Assembly: GCA_029959665.1 (NCBI GenBank)
Contig: JASCOI010000009.1
Coordinates: forward strand, 1 to 58,038
From: Microbacteriaceae bacterium PS02333
GTDB lineage: Bacteria; Actinomycetota; Actinomycetes; Actinomycetales; Microbacteriaceae
Length of the DNA: 58,038 nt
Reading direction: 5' to 3'
Below the pieces are notes generated by a model. That model did not search any database. It was not told the DNA's origin and saw nothing but the letters and a program-made list of their open reading frames with translations. Positions 17,375 through 25,821 of this stretch are shown here, piece by piece; position 1 is the stretch's first letter; each line of letters starts with the position of its first letter. The position numbers and the translations under genes are program-made.

Positions 17375-18904
17375 GTGGCGCCCTTCTCGTTCCTCTCCGC
17401 CGGACCCGCTAACTTGGAGCGGTTGCCAGACGGCTCGCTTGTTGACCCGGACCGTTTCGACGAGAGGTACGGCCGTCGCTCCGGTGCGGTGCCGCGGAGG
17501 TCATCATCGAACGACCTCCGCACCGAGACCGAACGAGACCGAGGGCGGCTCCAGTACTCGCCCTACCTGCGTCGACTAGCGGGAGTGACGCAGGTGGTTT
17601 CGCCTGAGCTGACGTCATCGCAACTGCACAGCCGCGCCTCGCACACGTACAAGGTGGCGATGGTCGCTCGGGAGATCGCGGAACACGTGATCCGCCGGGC
17701 GACCGCGGGCACAGGGCCCGCGTCAGCTATAGCGAAAGTCATTTACACGCAGGGTGGTCTCGACATCGCGGCCTGTGAAGCCGCGGGGCTTGCGCATGAT
17801 CTTGGGCACCCACCATTTGGGCACGCCGGTGAGGACGCTTTGGATGCGCGTTACCGCAACGACCCGCTCGACGGGTTTGAGGGCAACGCGCAGTCGTTCC
17901 GGATCGTCACCCGGCTCGACTTGCACAAGAAGGGTGGGAAGCATGGGCTAGACCTGACCTATGTCACCCTCGCGGCGATTCTAAAGTATCCGTGGACTCG
18001 GCAAGATCCCTACGAAGCAGACGAGAACCGCAAGTTCGGCGCGTACGAGACCGAGAATGAGATTCTGAACGAAGTTCGGAAGAAAGTGGCGCGGTCCGAG
18101 TCAACGAAGGCGCAGACGTTAGAAGCGTCCATCATGGATCTCGCCGACGATATGGCGTATGCAATCCACGACCTTGAGGACTTTTTCGCCGCTGGGCTAA
18201 TCCGGCAGCGTGCGGTGCTGGAAGAAATGGACTCAGCGATCGCCGCAGTGGAGCCTGGCAAACGAAGCTTCGCGGAAGCACTGGCCGACAACGCCGACGA
18301 TGCGGACGCCTTTACCCGCGAAGCTGGAAAGCTCGGAAAGAGGTACGCGGGCTACTTTAGCGATCAAATCTTCTACAAGACGCTTGAGGACGTTCGGCTT
18401 GACATTGATGAGTTATATGACGCTGAATCGATCGAGTCATACGAGCAGCTGAAGCTGAAACTCAGCGGATATGTCGACACATTCTTCGCGCAAATCAAGG
18501 TGACAGCGAAGCCGGCGTGGCCGGACGGGCCACTCATCTACCTCGAAAAGCGCGCCTGGCATCTGATGCAGTGCCTGAAGATCATCACCCGACAGTTCGT
18601 CGTATCGACAAGCGCGGTCGGGATGCTGCAGCGCGCACAGCGCGGCGCGATTGTCACGGTGGTCGACGAGATGGAGGCGTGGCTGCGAGATCGACCTCGC
18701 GACGTGGAGCTTCCGTTGTCGTTGCGGCGAATGATGGCTGCCGCGGGCACGGAGTACGCACGGTCACAGATGCGGCAGAGTGACCATCGGGCGATCTGCG
18801 ATTACATCTGCGGCATGTCTGACAGTGAAGCGTTGATGCGAGCCCGATGGCTCGGTGGGATGGACTCCCCGGGAATGGCGACACTTGGAGCCCAACTGAA
18901 CTGA
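17375..18904 (+). CDS. HD-domain dGTP triphosphohydrolase
   Basis: Hydrolyses dGTP (possibly other dNTPs) to nucleoside and triphosphate. 509 residues. Metal ligands are visible: H90 (SRASHTYK), the HD pair H141-D142 in GLAHDLGHPPFGH, and the distal aspartate about 258 in DLADDMAYAIHDLED. The N-terminus has the expected ERDRGRLQYSPYLRRL stretch. dGTPases of this family are documented anti-phage factors that deplete dNTPs, and this copy lies among restriction and abortive-infection-like genes, so a defence role is likely; a housekeeping role cannot be excluded. GTG start 1 nt after the small gene. Confidence 0.9.
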   Translation: MAPFSFLSAGPANLERLPDGSLVDPDRFDERYGRRSGAVPRRSSSNDLRTETERDRGRLQYSPYLRRLAGVTQVVSPELTSSQLHSRASHTYKVAMVAREIAEHVIRRATAGTGPASAIAKVIYTQGGLDIAACEAAGLAHDLGHPPFGHAGEDALDARYRNDPLDGFEGNAQSFRIVTRLDLHKKGGKHGLDLTYVTLAAILKYPWTRQDPYEADENRKFGAYETENEILNEVRKKVARSESTKAQTLEASIMDLADDMAYAIHDLEDFFAAGLIRQRAVLEEMDSAIAAVEPGKRSFAEALADNADDADAFTREAGKLGKRYAGYFSDQIFYKTLEDVRLDIDELYDAESIESYEQLKLKLSGYVDTFFAQIKVTAKPAWPDGPLIYLEKRAWHLMQCLKIITRQFVVSTSAVGMLQRAQRGAIVTVVDEMEAWLRDRPRDVELPLSLRRMMAAAGTEYARSQMRQSDHRAICDYICGMSDSEALMRARWLGGMDSPGMATLGAQLN

Positions 18905-18996
18905 CGAGGCGTCGAAGGCGTTGCTGCCGGGCGGTCGAGAGCAGGTCGTGGCGACGCGCTCGTCGGCACCGACTGCCAAGCATCCGTTCCGTAAGG

Positions 18997-19018
18997 GACG
19001 AAGCTTCTGCGCTTCGTC
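18997..19018. terminator. Hairpin between convergent genes
   Basis: GACGAAGC (18997-19004) and GCTTCGTC (19011-19018) form an 8-bp stem with a 6-nt loop between the dGTPase and the convergent HTH gene. No U-run follows. A weak bidirectional terminator candidate. Confidence 0.4.
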
Positions 19019-19101
19019 GTCGGAAGTCAAAACGTCAAGGTGCGGCCGGAGCCCTCACGTTGTGCGCGCACCGGCAACTCTGACGGCGGAGCGAGCCAGA
19101 G

Positions 19102-19818
19102 TCACCGGAGTCGACGGGCCGTGAGCAACGCCAGAACCGGCCCGGGCGGTAGCCCGTCTACCAGCCACTCCCGCGGCGACGTCGGGAATCCGTCAACGGT
19201 GAGGAGAGCTTGCCGACGAGTCATGAGGCCGGTGATCGTCATAGCCCGTTCGTGCGGTCGGGCCGCTTCCAGAACGTCCCGCAGGTACGGGATCGTCCCG
19301 CCGCTGACGAATTGCCATTTCGGGTATCGCCACACCCGTCGATCTCGCCAGCTGAACAGTCGCCCCCGCTGCCGTCGACGCTGCACCGTCCGAACGGTCA
19401 CACCGAGCAGTGCAGCCACCTGCTTCTCATCCGCGCACTGCGACCGGAACCACCCAAGACTCTCCTCAATTAACTCGGCTCGCGTCCTGGTCGGGGCGAG
19501 GTCATCGCGCCACACGCGTTCGATCATCAGCACTGCTGACGTTCGTTGCCGGTAGACTGACGCGAACGGGTCGCCGACGTTCAGCTCGAACGCCGCGAGA
19601 TCGCCGATCGAGCACTCCACAACGCGGAGCCCGCCGCCTCGGATCGCGCGCGGATCGGAGCGGACCCCAGCTCCGGGGAACCGGCGGATCGTCCGCGCCG
19701 TGAGGTCGAGGTCGTAGCGGCTGTGCAACGTCCACACCCGCCACCGCCCGGTGTCGCTGTCCAAGAGCTGTTCCACACGGTTTGGAACCGCGGGGTCATT
19801 CTCAGAGGTCATCGTCAT
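19102..19818 (-). CDS. Excisionase/antitoxin-like HTH protein
   Basis: About 238 residues from ATG 19818 (ATG 19812 is equally possible). A helix-turn-helix reads QVAALLGVTVRTVQRRRQRG (about 138-157) followed by an aromatic basic stretch and a C-terminal segment (FPTSPREWLVDGLPPGPVLAL) of the kind seen in MerR/excisionase-like and Xre-antitoxin-like proteins. It is the last gene of a four-gene minus-strand operon and overlaps the AbiEi-like gene by about 17 bp. A DNA-binding regulatory role is likely; its target is unknown. The N-terminal 100 residues are an unassigned alpha/beta region. Confidence 0.7.
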   Translation of the reverse strand: MTMTSENDPAVPNRVEQLLDSDTGRWRVWTLHSRYDLDLTARTIRRFPGAGVRSDPRAIRGGGLRVVECSIGDLAAFELNVGDPFASVYRQRTSAVLMIERVWRDDLAPTRTRAELIEESLGWFRSQCADEKQVAALLGVTVRTVQRRRQRGRLFSWRDRRVWRYPKWQFVSGGTIPYLRDVLEAARPHERAMTITGLMTRRQALLTVDGFPTSPREWLVDGLPPGPVLALLTARRLR

Positions 19819-20731
19819 CGTCGTCGCGAGATCCATCAGTATCGTCGATGACGTCACGCCACAATGCCCGAAGCGCTTCCCTATCGGAGTCGTCCCGGTA
19901 CCGGGCGTAGAGAGCGTCAACGGCTGCCCGGTTGTGCACCCATCCACCGCCGGCCGGCGGAACAAACCGGACCCGCCACCGTCCTGCCTGCCGCAGCAAC
20001 TCGGTGAACACCGCGCTAGCGTTCCCGGGAAATGATTCCGCTTCCAAAGCCGTTCGCATGTGCTGTCGGAGACGGTCAAGGTCGATCGGACCGAGCCGAT
20101 GCAGCGCGTCGGCCAGGTCAGCCGCCACTTCGTCGACGTCGTCATCGAACGCGATGCGACCCGCCAAAGCCGTCTCCACGCTGACGTACGGGAAGGAACC
20201 GAACCAGACGATGTCACTGTGCTTGACCGTGGCGTGTCGATAGTCGACGTCCGACGTCCGGGTAACCGGGTCGTGTCCCGCCGGGAGCAGAATCTCGCTC
20301 GGCCAGACCGTTCCGGCGAACCCCCACCGGCGGTATGCGGCGCCGCCTCCGATGACCGCGACGGACTCTCCAGTGTCGCGAGCCCGCGCAGCTCGTCGCC
20401 ACGCCGGCGTTTCGGGTTCGAGCATCAACCAGTCCGCCTTGGCCTGCACGTCGGGATGCCCGTCGGCGGCGTCGGTCGCCGCGTGCCCCCAGACGCCGGG
20501 AACGATGCGTACCAGTTCCCCGAGCCCCACCATCGCGCCCAGCCCGCGCCTTGCCGTCCGTTCGCCGCAAACTGACGCGAGCTGCGGCAGCGTGACCAGA
20601 CCCTCCTGCGCTGCGACGATCCCGATGACGTCGGGCCGTACCCTGTCGGCTGCCGTCCTCCGTCCACTCGCCGCAGGACGGCGGCGGAGGTCGCTGCCTC
20701 GGCGACGAAGGGACCGATCGGGCGCCCTCAC
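19802..20731 (-). CDS. AbiEi-like protein (type IV antitoxin-like N-terminal wHTH)
   Basis: A 309-residue protein. After a basic leader the segment VIGIVAAQEGLVTLPQLASV (about 35-54) followed by GLGELVRIVPGVWG looks like the winged-helix N-terminal domain of AbiEi antitoxins, and AVIGGGAAYRRWGFAG and WPSEILLP follow the usual second block. The C-terminus ends in an Asp run. Its GTG overlaps the stop of the metallophosphoesterase as GTGA, giving translational coupling. An AbiEii nucleotidyltransferase toxin is not adjacent, so if this is an antitoxin its partner must be another protein of the operon, or it acts only as a regulator. Confidence 0.6.
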   Translation of the reverse strand: MRAPDRSLRRRGSDLRRRPAASGRRTAADRVRPDVIGIVAAQEGLVTLPQLASVCGERTARRGLGAMVGLGELVRIVPGVWGHAATDAADGHPDVQAKADWLMLEPETPAWRRAARARDTGESVAVIGGGAAYRRWGFAGTVWPSEILLPAGHDPVTRTSDVDYRHATVKHSDIVWFGSFPYVSVETALAGRIAFDDDVDEVAADLADALHRLGPIDLDRLRQHMRTALEAESFPGNASAVFTELLRQAGRWRVRFVPPAGGGWVHNRAAVDALYARYRDDSDREALRALWRDVIDDTDGSRDDDDDDL

Positions 20732-21609
20732 GGCCGGGACCCGTTCGTAGTCAGATCGGGCAGGTGTTCGACGTTCAGGGACGGCAGTCGAAGGAGCATA
20801 GTGTTGTGCGGACGTCCGATGACCGCGAGCGCAACCGCATCGAGATCGGAACGGCGGCGGCCGCTGACGTGCATGTGCCCGTGAACGACCAGGCGCGGAT
20901 GCACGGCTCGCAGCAGCCGGTCGATGCGCCGCCGGTTCTGTGCGGAGAGGTCAAGACGAAGCGCATCCCATCGGCTCCGATCGCGCAGCAGCGCCTCGAC
21001 CTCGGCGATCCCCACGTTCGGCGGTTCGTGGGTCAGCACCACATCCGCCGCGCCAGCCGCAGCCGCCGCGGCGACGTCACCATCAGATGGGGCCTCCGCC
21101 AGACCCCGATCGCGGTCGACCGACACGGCCCCGCCGAACGAGAGGAACCGGATGCCGCTGATGCTGAAGCGGCAGCCGCGCGGCAGCGCCCACATACTCG
21201 GCGAGAGACGGCGGGGCACACCGGGTCGCGCGGCGAACGCGCCGGACAGGCTCGTCCAATCGTCGTGATTGCCCGGCGTGAGCAGCAGTCGCAGGCCCAG
21301 GGCACGCAACGTCGCCTCCAAGCGGGGGAGATAGCTGTCATGGCGGTAGATTCGGTCGTTGCCGAGCCGCACGGGCGGCTCCCATCTCAGATCGCCCACG
21401 TGCAGAATCGTGCGGACTTCCGGCGCCACAGCGCGAAGACGGCGCAGCATCGGCAGCACTCTGGTGCCGTCGGACTCCCAGTCACCGGAGAGCGCGACCG
21501 TGTGCTCGTCGTCGATGGTGAAGTCCGTCGAGGGGGTGCCGTCCTCGGTTGGCCAAAGGCGCCGCTGGTCCGGAGCGAGCGTGAGAGCGCCTGCCCAATC
21601 CCGCGCCAC
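20728..21609 (-). CDS. Calcineurin-like metallophosphoesterase
   Basis: A 293-residue phosphoesterase. All five core blocks are visible: LSGDWESD (about 40-47; the first block is normally GDxHG), HVGDLRW (about 71-77), TPGNHDDW (about 111-118), LTHEPP (about 192-197), and HGHMH (about 242-246). Such enzymes hydrolyse phosphodiesters in nucleotides or nucleic acids with two metals. The substrate is unknown. It starts at GTG 21609, 1 nt after the upstream stop, and ends overlapping the AbiEi-like gene, so the operon is tightly packed. Its place among defence genes suggests nucleic-acid or signalling-nucleotide cleavage, but that is inference. Confidence 0.85.
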   Translation of the reverse strand: MARDWAGALTLAPDQRRLWPTEDGTPSTDFTIDDEHTVALSGDWESDGTRVLPMLRRLRAVAPEVRTILHVGDLRWEPPVRLGNDRIYRHDSYLPRLEATLRALGLRLLLTPGNHDDWTSLSGAFAARPGVPRRLSPSMWALPRGCRFSISGIRFLSFGGAVSVDRDRGLAEAPSDGDVAAAAAAGAADVVLTHEPPNVGIAEVEALLRDRSRWDALRLDLSAQNRRRIDRLLRAVHPRLVVHGHMHVSGRRRSDLDAVALAVIGRPHNTMLLRLPSLNVEHLPDLTTNGSRP

Positions 21610-21610
21610 C

Positions 21611-22039
21611 TCACCGGGTCCGATCGGTGGAGCCCGTCATCGACGACGCGGCGGGCGCGTCGGACGAGCCAACGCGGGCGGTGGGGTCATGTGCTGTTTC
21701 GTCGCGAGGACCGCTGACCGGGACGACCATCGCGAACGGCTGGCCGTGGAAGGTCAGGATCAGCCGCCAACCATCGCGGAGCCGTCGCACGACATGTGGA
21801 TCCCGACGGAGCCGGGTCGCGGTCATCGCTTCCACCAGCCAAGGGGTCGGCCAGCGATCCACCGGGTCACCGGCACGACGGGATCGCTCGACCATCCAGG
21901 CGACGAAGGTCAACGCGTCCATCCGCAGCGCACGTGCCGCGTCCTGCACCCGGCGCGACTGCGCGGCGCGGCTGCCGTCGAGGACGCTGCCGCCCAGCTG
22001 CGGAGCATCGTCGCGTTCGTAGAGTTTTGTCCGGATCAC
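21611..22039 (-). CDS. Small protein at head of phosphoesterase operon
   Basis: 142 residues from GTG 22039; the frame is open to 22117, but the region upstream looks regulatory. The middle is basic and helical (VQDAARALRMDALTFVAWMVERSRRAGD), and RLILTFHGQPFAMVVPVSG resembles the short strand pair of Phd/YefM antitoxins, a weak likeness. The C-terminal 30 residues are low-complexity. It is the first gene of the four-gene operon. A DNA-binding antitoxin or regulator is possible; I am not sure. Confidence 0.5.
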   Translation of the reverse strand: MIRTKLYERDDAPQLGGSVLDGSRAAQSRRVQDAARALRMDALTFVAWMVERSRRAGDPVDRWPTPWLVEAMTATRLRRDPHVVRRLRDGWRLILTFHGQPFAMVVPVSGPRDETAHDPTARVGSSDAPAASSMTGSTDRTR

Positions 22040-22077
22040 GGACGAAGAATGACATCTGTCATCACCGTGCGCAATGG

Positions 22078-22101
22078 GGAATTTCCGTTTGCAGAAATTC
22101 C
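22078..22101. promoter_or_regulatory. 8-bp inverted repeat, candidate operator
   Basis: GGAATTTC (22078-22085) and GAAATTCC (22094-22101) are perfect complements separated by 8 nt, about 40 bp upstream of the minus-strand operon. Size and symmetry fit a dimeric regulator. Confidence 0.55.
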
Positions 22102-22351
22102 TACAGTACGCCCACAAGTGTCACGTTCCTGCGACGTTCCAGCAATCATCGGGGTACTTGACTGTAGCTGTTTGTGGTTATCAACACGGAAGCGGCTTGT
22201 CGGCGGTCAAAAAGATCCAACGAGCGCATCCTCTGCATTCGCGATATCATGGGACACGCCACAAGCCGGCACGCCATCGGCGTCCGGCTGAATGGGTATC
22301 GGTAGCCGTGGAAAGTGACCGATGTGCCCAGCGTGGTGTTGAGGAATGGTT

Positions 22352-22366
22352 GTCCGAAATTCGGAC
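22352..22366. promoter_or_regulatory. 15-bp palindrome, candidate operator
   Basis: GTCCGAA (22352-22358), one A, TTCGGAC (22360-22366). It lies about 70 bp upstream of the small HTH gene at 22434. Confidence 0.5.
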
Positions 22367-22393
22367 GGGTTCGCCCATGTTCGCATGAATGAG

Positions 22394-22426
22394 TTCGTGT
22401 GGACAAGCGAAGCGTGCCCACACGAA
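22394..22426 (+). promoter_or_regulatory. Inverted repeat in leader of small HTH gene
   Basis: TTCGTGTGG (22394-22402) and CCACACGAA (22418-22426) pair perfectly around a 15-nt loop, ending 7 nt before ATG 22434. As RNA it would mask the ribosome site; as DNA it could be an operator. Confidence 0.5.
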
Positions 22427-22433
22427 TGGATGG

Positions 22434-22706
22434 ATGATGAACCAGAGCCCCAACGAACCGCGCGCGATCAGCGACGCCTTCTACGCGACACGCGCTGACG
22501 TGATCGAGCGCCTCCGCGAGGCGAGCGAACTGTATCGGCGCTCCCGCGCGGAACGGCTCGCGCTGATGAAGACAGCTTCGGACCTCGGAGTGCCGGTTCG
22601 GCAGATCGCAGAGATCACCGGAGACGGGCACTCGGCGGTAGCGAAGTGGATCAGCCGCAGTCGCGCGGCAGCACAGACGGAAGACGTCGCCCCGACCAGT
22701 CGGTGA
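22434..22706 (+). CDS. Small HTH-like protein
   Basis: About 90 residues from ATG 22434 (a second ATG follows at once). The C-terminal half reads as a helix-turn-helix: ALMKTASDLGVPVRQIAEIT then GDGHSAVAKWISRSR as recognition helix. The N-terminal part is a helix rich in charged residues (RADVIERLREASELYRRSRAERL). It is divergent from the phosphoesterase operon and is preceded by two palindromes, so autoregulation or control of the neighbouring operon is likely. No clear Shine-Dalgarno sequence. Confidence 0.6.
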   Translation: MMNQSPNEPRAISDAFYATRADVIERLREASELYRRSRAERLALMKTASDLGVPVRQIAEITGDGHSAVAKWISRSRAAAQTEDVAPTSR

Positions 22707-23128
22707 CGGCGATCACGCCCCGGCTTGCGCCCTCGCGCGACGACACGCTCTGCTCGATACAATCGCCGCAGCCGGCGCGAATCTCAGACTTCCCACGCCC
22801 GGTTAGGAGACCGGGTACCATTCGAGTCTGATTCCCACACGGAAGGCTCCGGTCCTCGAACATCGCAGATCGCCGGTCTTGTGCTCCTTGCACTTCGCCC
22901 GCTCCCGCGGCTTTCACCCGACCGCGTACTCGGCCGAGGGCCTCGCAGCGTCGGTCCCGCGCCGACGAACCGCAGTCTCGCACGGGGAAGCATGAGCGCC
23001 GTCCGGGTACTTCGTCCAGGGCAGCGACGACGGAGCGACTTCACCGCGGGCCGACCGGAAGCGCTCGGACCGTGTTCTGGTCACGACTCTGGCCATTCCG
23101 GCGGGCGATCTTGGGATCGTCCCGACCG
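22707..23128. other. Gap without a supported gene
   Basis: About 420 bp. Frames on both strands are Arg/Ser/Pro-rich and overlap each other. Nothing further recognised. Confidence 0.4.
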
Positions 23129-23668
23129 CTACAGCGCAGGAGCCTCGAATAGGGGTGGCGTGGGCGATGCGTGCGTCGCGACCACGAGGTCTGAAGCTCG
23201 TGGAGTGCGCCACAGCCAACGCGTTGCGCGCCGTTCGGTTGCGGCCTCGTTTCGGAGCGCTTGGAGGATCTCATCGCGGTGTGCTGTGACCAAGCGTGTC
23301 TTTGGTCGCGGATCATCCCACGGAGAGCTGTCCGGCTTCGCTTCGTGCATGGGGTACCGGGGGATGAGGTGCGCGTGAACGTGGTTGTCGCGATTGCCGA
23401 GAATGGCAACGTTCACCCGCTCAACGCCGGTGGTGCGCTTGATCACCCGGACGCTGAGCTTGACGTCGGTCATGAACCGATTGAGGACCGCAGGAGCGAG
23501 CATGTCGAGGTGCTCGGCGTGCTCCGATAGCGCGAGGATGCTCCGTCCTGGAAAACGCCCGTCGTCGTACAGTCCGAGCGTGGAACTGCGCAGGTCCGCG
23601 ATTGGCAGGTACAGGTCGAACCCGCACTGCTGACAGATCCTCCGACCCTGGTCCACCATGTCCGTCAT
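23129..23668 (-). CDS. HIT-family nucleotide hydrolase/transferase
   Basis: 179 residues from ATG 23668, fixed by GGAGG 8 nt upstream. The histidine triad H96-V-H98-A-H100 in NRDNHVHAHLIPRYP is complete, and SILALSEHAEHL is the family's usual N-terminal strand-helix. A CQQC pair near the N-terminus (12-15) could bind zinc. HIT proteins cleave nucleotide monophosphates from adducts. The nucleotidyltransferase gene lies 47 bp upstream on the same strand, so one enzyme may add and the other remove a nucleotidyl group. That pairing is inferred from position and chemistry. Confidence 0.85.
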   Translation of the reverse strand: MTDMVDQGRRICQQCGFDLYLPIADLRSSTLGLYDDGRFPGRSILALSEHAEHLDMLAPAVLNRFMTDVKLSVRVIKRTTGVERVNVAILGNRDNHVHAHLIPRYPMHEAKPDSSPWDDPRPKTRLVTAHRDEILQALRNEAATERRATRWLWRTPRASDLVVATHASPTPPLFEAPAL

Positions 23669-23715
23669 AGACTCATCCTCCCATGGCCCGCTGACAGCTG
23701 CACGGTCCATGTTGG

Positions 23716-24804
23716 TCAGAAAACCAGGTACCGCTGGGCTGCTTTGGCGTAGGTCTTGGAGAAGAAGATCGTCTCCAGATGCTCTTGGAGTTGACGTCCC
23801 ATCTCACGGGTGCGGCCGAACGAGGTTCCGTCCCGCGGATCGGCCTGCTTGCAGTCCTCTTCGATCTGAGATCGCCAGTCGTGAGACGCGACCTGACCGT
23901 TGAACTCGTCGACGATCTGCAATGCGGCGCGGCCAGCCTCCTGGACCTGATCGTCGCCGACGGCAGCGTTGACGAACGCAGCGAACCTGACCATCGGCGG
24001 CACGGTGTATGCCTCGACGAGGCGCTTTCGTAGCGCCTCTGGGTCATCTGCGACGGGGCTGAGCTGGAACAGCGGTGCGATCGACGCCGCGTAGGTGAAC
24101 TTCCGCGAGATCGTGAGCTTGAGGTAGCGCAGTGAGTACGGATTGCCGGTCGGTGTCTTAGCCTGGTAGTCGACGGAGATGGTCCGCCAGTAGCGAGCGA
24201 GGTCGTTCAACAGGAACCGGGGCACCCCGCTGGTGCCTGCGACACGAGCGGCAAGATAGCGTTCCGCGATCGCGCCGATCAGGTTTTCATGCTGATGCGG
24301 ATGATGCAGCGACACAGACTCTTCCAAGAGCAGTACGCGGCGGCTCGTGGAGCGGTTCGTGTCGGCTTCCAACCCGATGCTATTGGTGAATGAGTCCGCG
24401 GGCTGCGCAGTTCCGAACATGCCCGAGCTGCCTGGACCGTTGAGCACGACGCCGGACTGCAGCTGCGCGCGCAACTCGTCGGCGGCGTCGAGTCCGAGGT
24501 CGGTGCGGGCCGTATCGGCTGGATCGCCGTAATCGACCACGAGGTAGTCAAGGTCGCTCGCTTCGGTCGCCTCGAACCGTGCCAGCGAGCCGTACGCGAC
24601 GATATCGATGTCCGCCGGAAGGTCTGTCGCGCCGCTGGTGATTGCGCGGGCCCGATCGATCCATGTCGCGCTGCGGATGGCGGAGTGCCGCAGGTTCGGC
24701 AGCTCGGTCGGAGCAAATCCCAACTCGGCGAACCCCGTGTCGATTGCCTCGAGTGCTGCTTTGGTGGTCGTCATCTTCCCGACCATATCTACAGAGCCGC
24801 TCAT
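23716..24804 (-). CDS. Minimal nucleotidyltransferase-fold protein
   Basis: 362 residues from ATG 24804, chosen because GGGGGAT lies 8 nt upstream; the frame continues 5' only through the 9-bp repeat as a meaningless SPL repeat. The pol-beta-type motif is clear: VAYGSLARFEATEASDLDYLVV, with G72-S73 and metal-binding D84 and D86. The C-terminal 250 residues are helical (LIGAIAERYLAAR, RFLLNDLARYWRTISVDYQ) and unassigned. It transfers a nucleotide to an unknown acceptor (protein, RNA or small molecule). The HIT gene is 47 bp downstream in the same operon. It is not one of the standard CD-NTase layouts I recognise. Confidence 0.8.
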   Translation of the reverse strand: MSGSVDMVGKMTTTKAALEAIDTGFAELGFAPTELPNLRHSAIRSATWIDRARAITSGATDLPADIDIVAYGSLARFEATEASDLDYLVVDYGDPADTARTDLGLDAADELRAQLQSGVVLNGPGSSGMFGTAQPADSFTNSIGLEADTNRSTSRRVLLLEESVSLHHPHQHENLIGAIAERYLAARVAGTSGVPRFLLNDLARYWRTISVDYQAKTPTGNPYSLRYLKLTISRKFTYAASIAPLFQLSPVADDPEALRKRLVEAYTVPPMVRFAAFVNAAVGDDQVQEAGRAALQIVDEFNGQVASHDWRSQIEEDCKQADPRDGTSFGRTREMGRQLQEHLETIFFSKTYAKAAQRYLVF

Positions 24805-25161
24805 GTTTCGATCCCCCGATATGGCGGCAGCGGCCAGCCTGTACGGAGACAACGGAGACAACGGAGACAACGGAGACAACGGAGATAACGGAGACAACGG
24901 AGACGACGGAGACGACGGAGGAGCCGAAGCGGTGGCCTCGCCTGAAGGGGCTCAACGACCCAATGAGGCGAGCAGGGTGGCGCCACGTGTTCCATGTCAT
25001 GACGGTGATCAGATCTGGCGGCGCTGCGGTACTCTTCGCGTCGACCCACATGACATCCGCCTCGCAAGCCACCGTGGGCTCGATGAGCAACGGCCCGACC
25101 TCCGCGCTACGAGCCAATGATCGCAGTGGCACCGAGACGCCGCTCGGGTTGACCAGGATCC
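24805..25161. other. Divergent intergenic region with tandem repeat
   Basis: About 360 bp between the minus-strand nucleotidyltransferase and the plus-strand gene at 25162. It holds the 9-bp array at 24843-24914 and should contain both promoters; no clear hexamers were assigned. Confidence 0.45.
24843..24914. repeat. 9-bp tandem repeat ACGGAGACA x8
   Basis: Eight head-to-tail units of ACGGAGACA with single-base variants (the fifth ends ATA, the last two end ACG), then a partial unit. It lies about 40 bp upstream of the nucleotidyltransferase start, where copy-number change could alter promoter spacing. Confidence 0.95.
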
Positions 25162-25818
25162 GTGGATCTCGCGTGTGACCAGCTCCGACCGCGCTTGGTC
25201 GAACTGGTTGCCGCCCACGCAGACCGACAAGATAGGAGCGTGCTTGAGACACTTCTGGAAGCAGCGCAGACGATCGTGCTCCCGATCGCTGTGGCGATCA
25301 TTACCGCCCAAGTCACGCTCCGCGCCAGCCGTATACAGATCGCTTCAAGTGCGCGCCAAGATGCGGAGCGGCGGGAACATGAGGGCGAACTTCGGCTGCG
25401 TGACGTCGAAGCAGGTGCTCTACGGGTTCGCGGTGAGGTCCTGGAACAGATCAGCGACGCCATTGATGAGTACAAGCGTCACCCGGATCACGGCACTGAC
25501 GCGGTCCTGCGGGCGTTCTTCCGGCTCTCCAGCCGATGCGCAGCTCAGCACCTCGCGGATAACTGCCGGCGGTACATCACCGTCGCGGCAGCCGAATCGG
25601 ATCCGAGCTGGGTGGGTGCAGCGATGGATGATGCGCTGCGGCGACTCGTGGGGTGGCACTTGGGGCATCTTGACTTGTGGCAGGTCGACGATTTTGTCGT
25701 GGCGGCCACGCGCGAAATTGAACACCACATCAAGAGGACGCACCCCGAACGATGGCGTTCGCTCTTTGACGCATACGCAGCCGCACCCGACTCGGGCTCC
25801 GCATCGGCAACATCATGA
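25162..25818 (+). CDS. Membrane-anchored protein with helical cytosolic domain
   Basis: 218 residues from GTG 25162. A single hydrophobic segment (about 34-52; AQTIVLPIAVAIITAQVTL) is followed by a charged coiled-coil-like stretch (SSARQDAERREHEGELRLRDVEA) and a helical domain. No family recognised. The gene at 25975 is also a small membrane protein in the same orientation, so the two may work together. Confidence 0.65.
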   Translation: MDLACDQLRPRLVELVAAHADRQDRSVLETLLEAAQTIVLPIAVAIITAQVTLRASRIQIASSARQDAERREHEGELRLRDVEAGALRVRGEVLEQISDAIDEYKRHPDHGTDAVLRAFFRLSSRCAAQHLADNCRRYITVAAAESDPSWVGAAMDDALRRLVGWHLGHLDLWQVDDFVVAATREIEHHIKRTHPERWRSLFDAYAAAPDSGSASATS

Positions 25819-25821
25819 GTG

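Noticed and set aside
19802-24804. Classical AbiE type IV toxin-antitoxin pair
   Set aside because: The AbiEi-like gene is not adjacent to an AbiEii nucleotidyltransferase; the nucleotidyltransferase at 23716 is in a separate operon and has a different layout.
24843-24897. SPL-repeat N-terminal extension of the nucleotidyltransferase
   Set aside because: The frame is open through the 9-bp repeat only because the unit is a multiple of three; a good ribosome site precedes ATG 24804.
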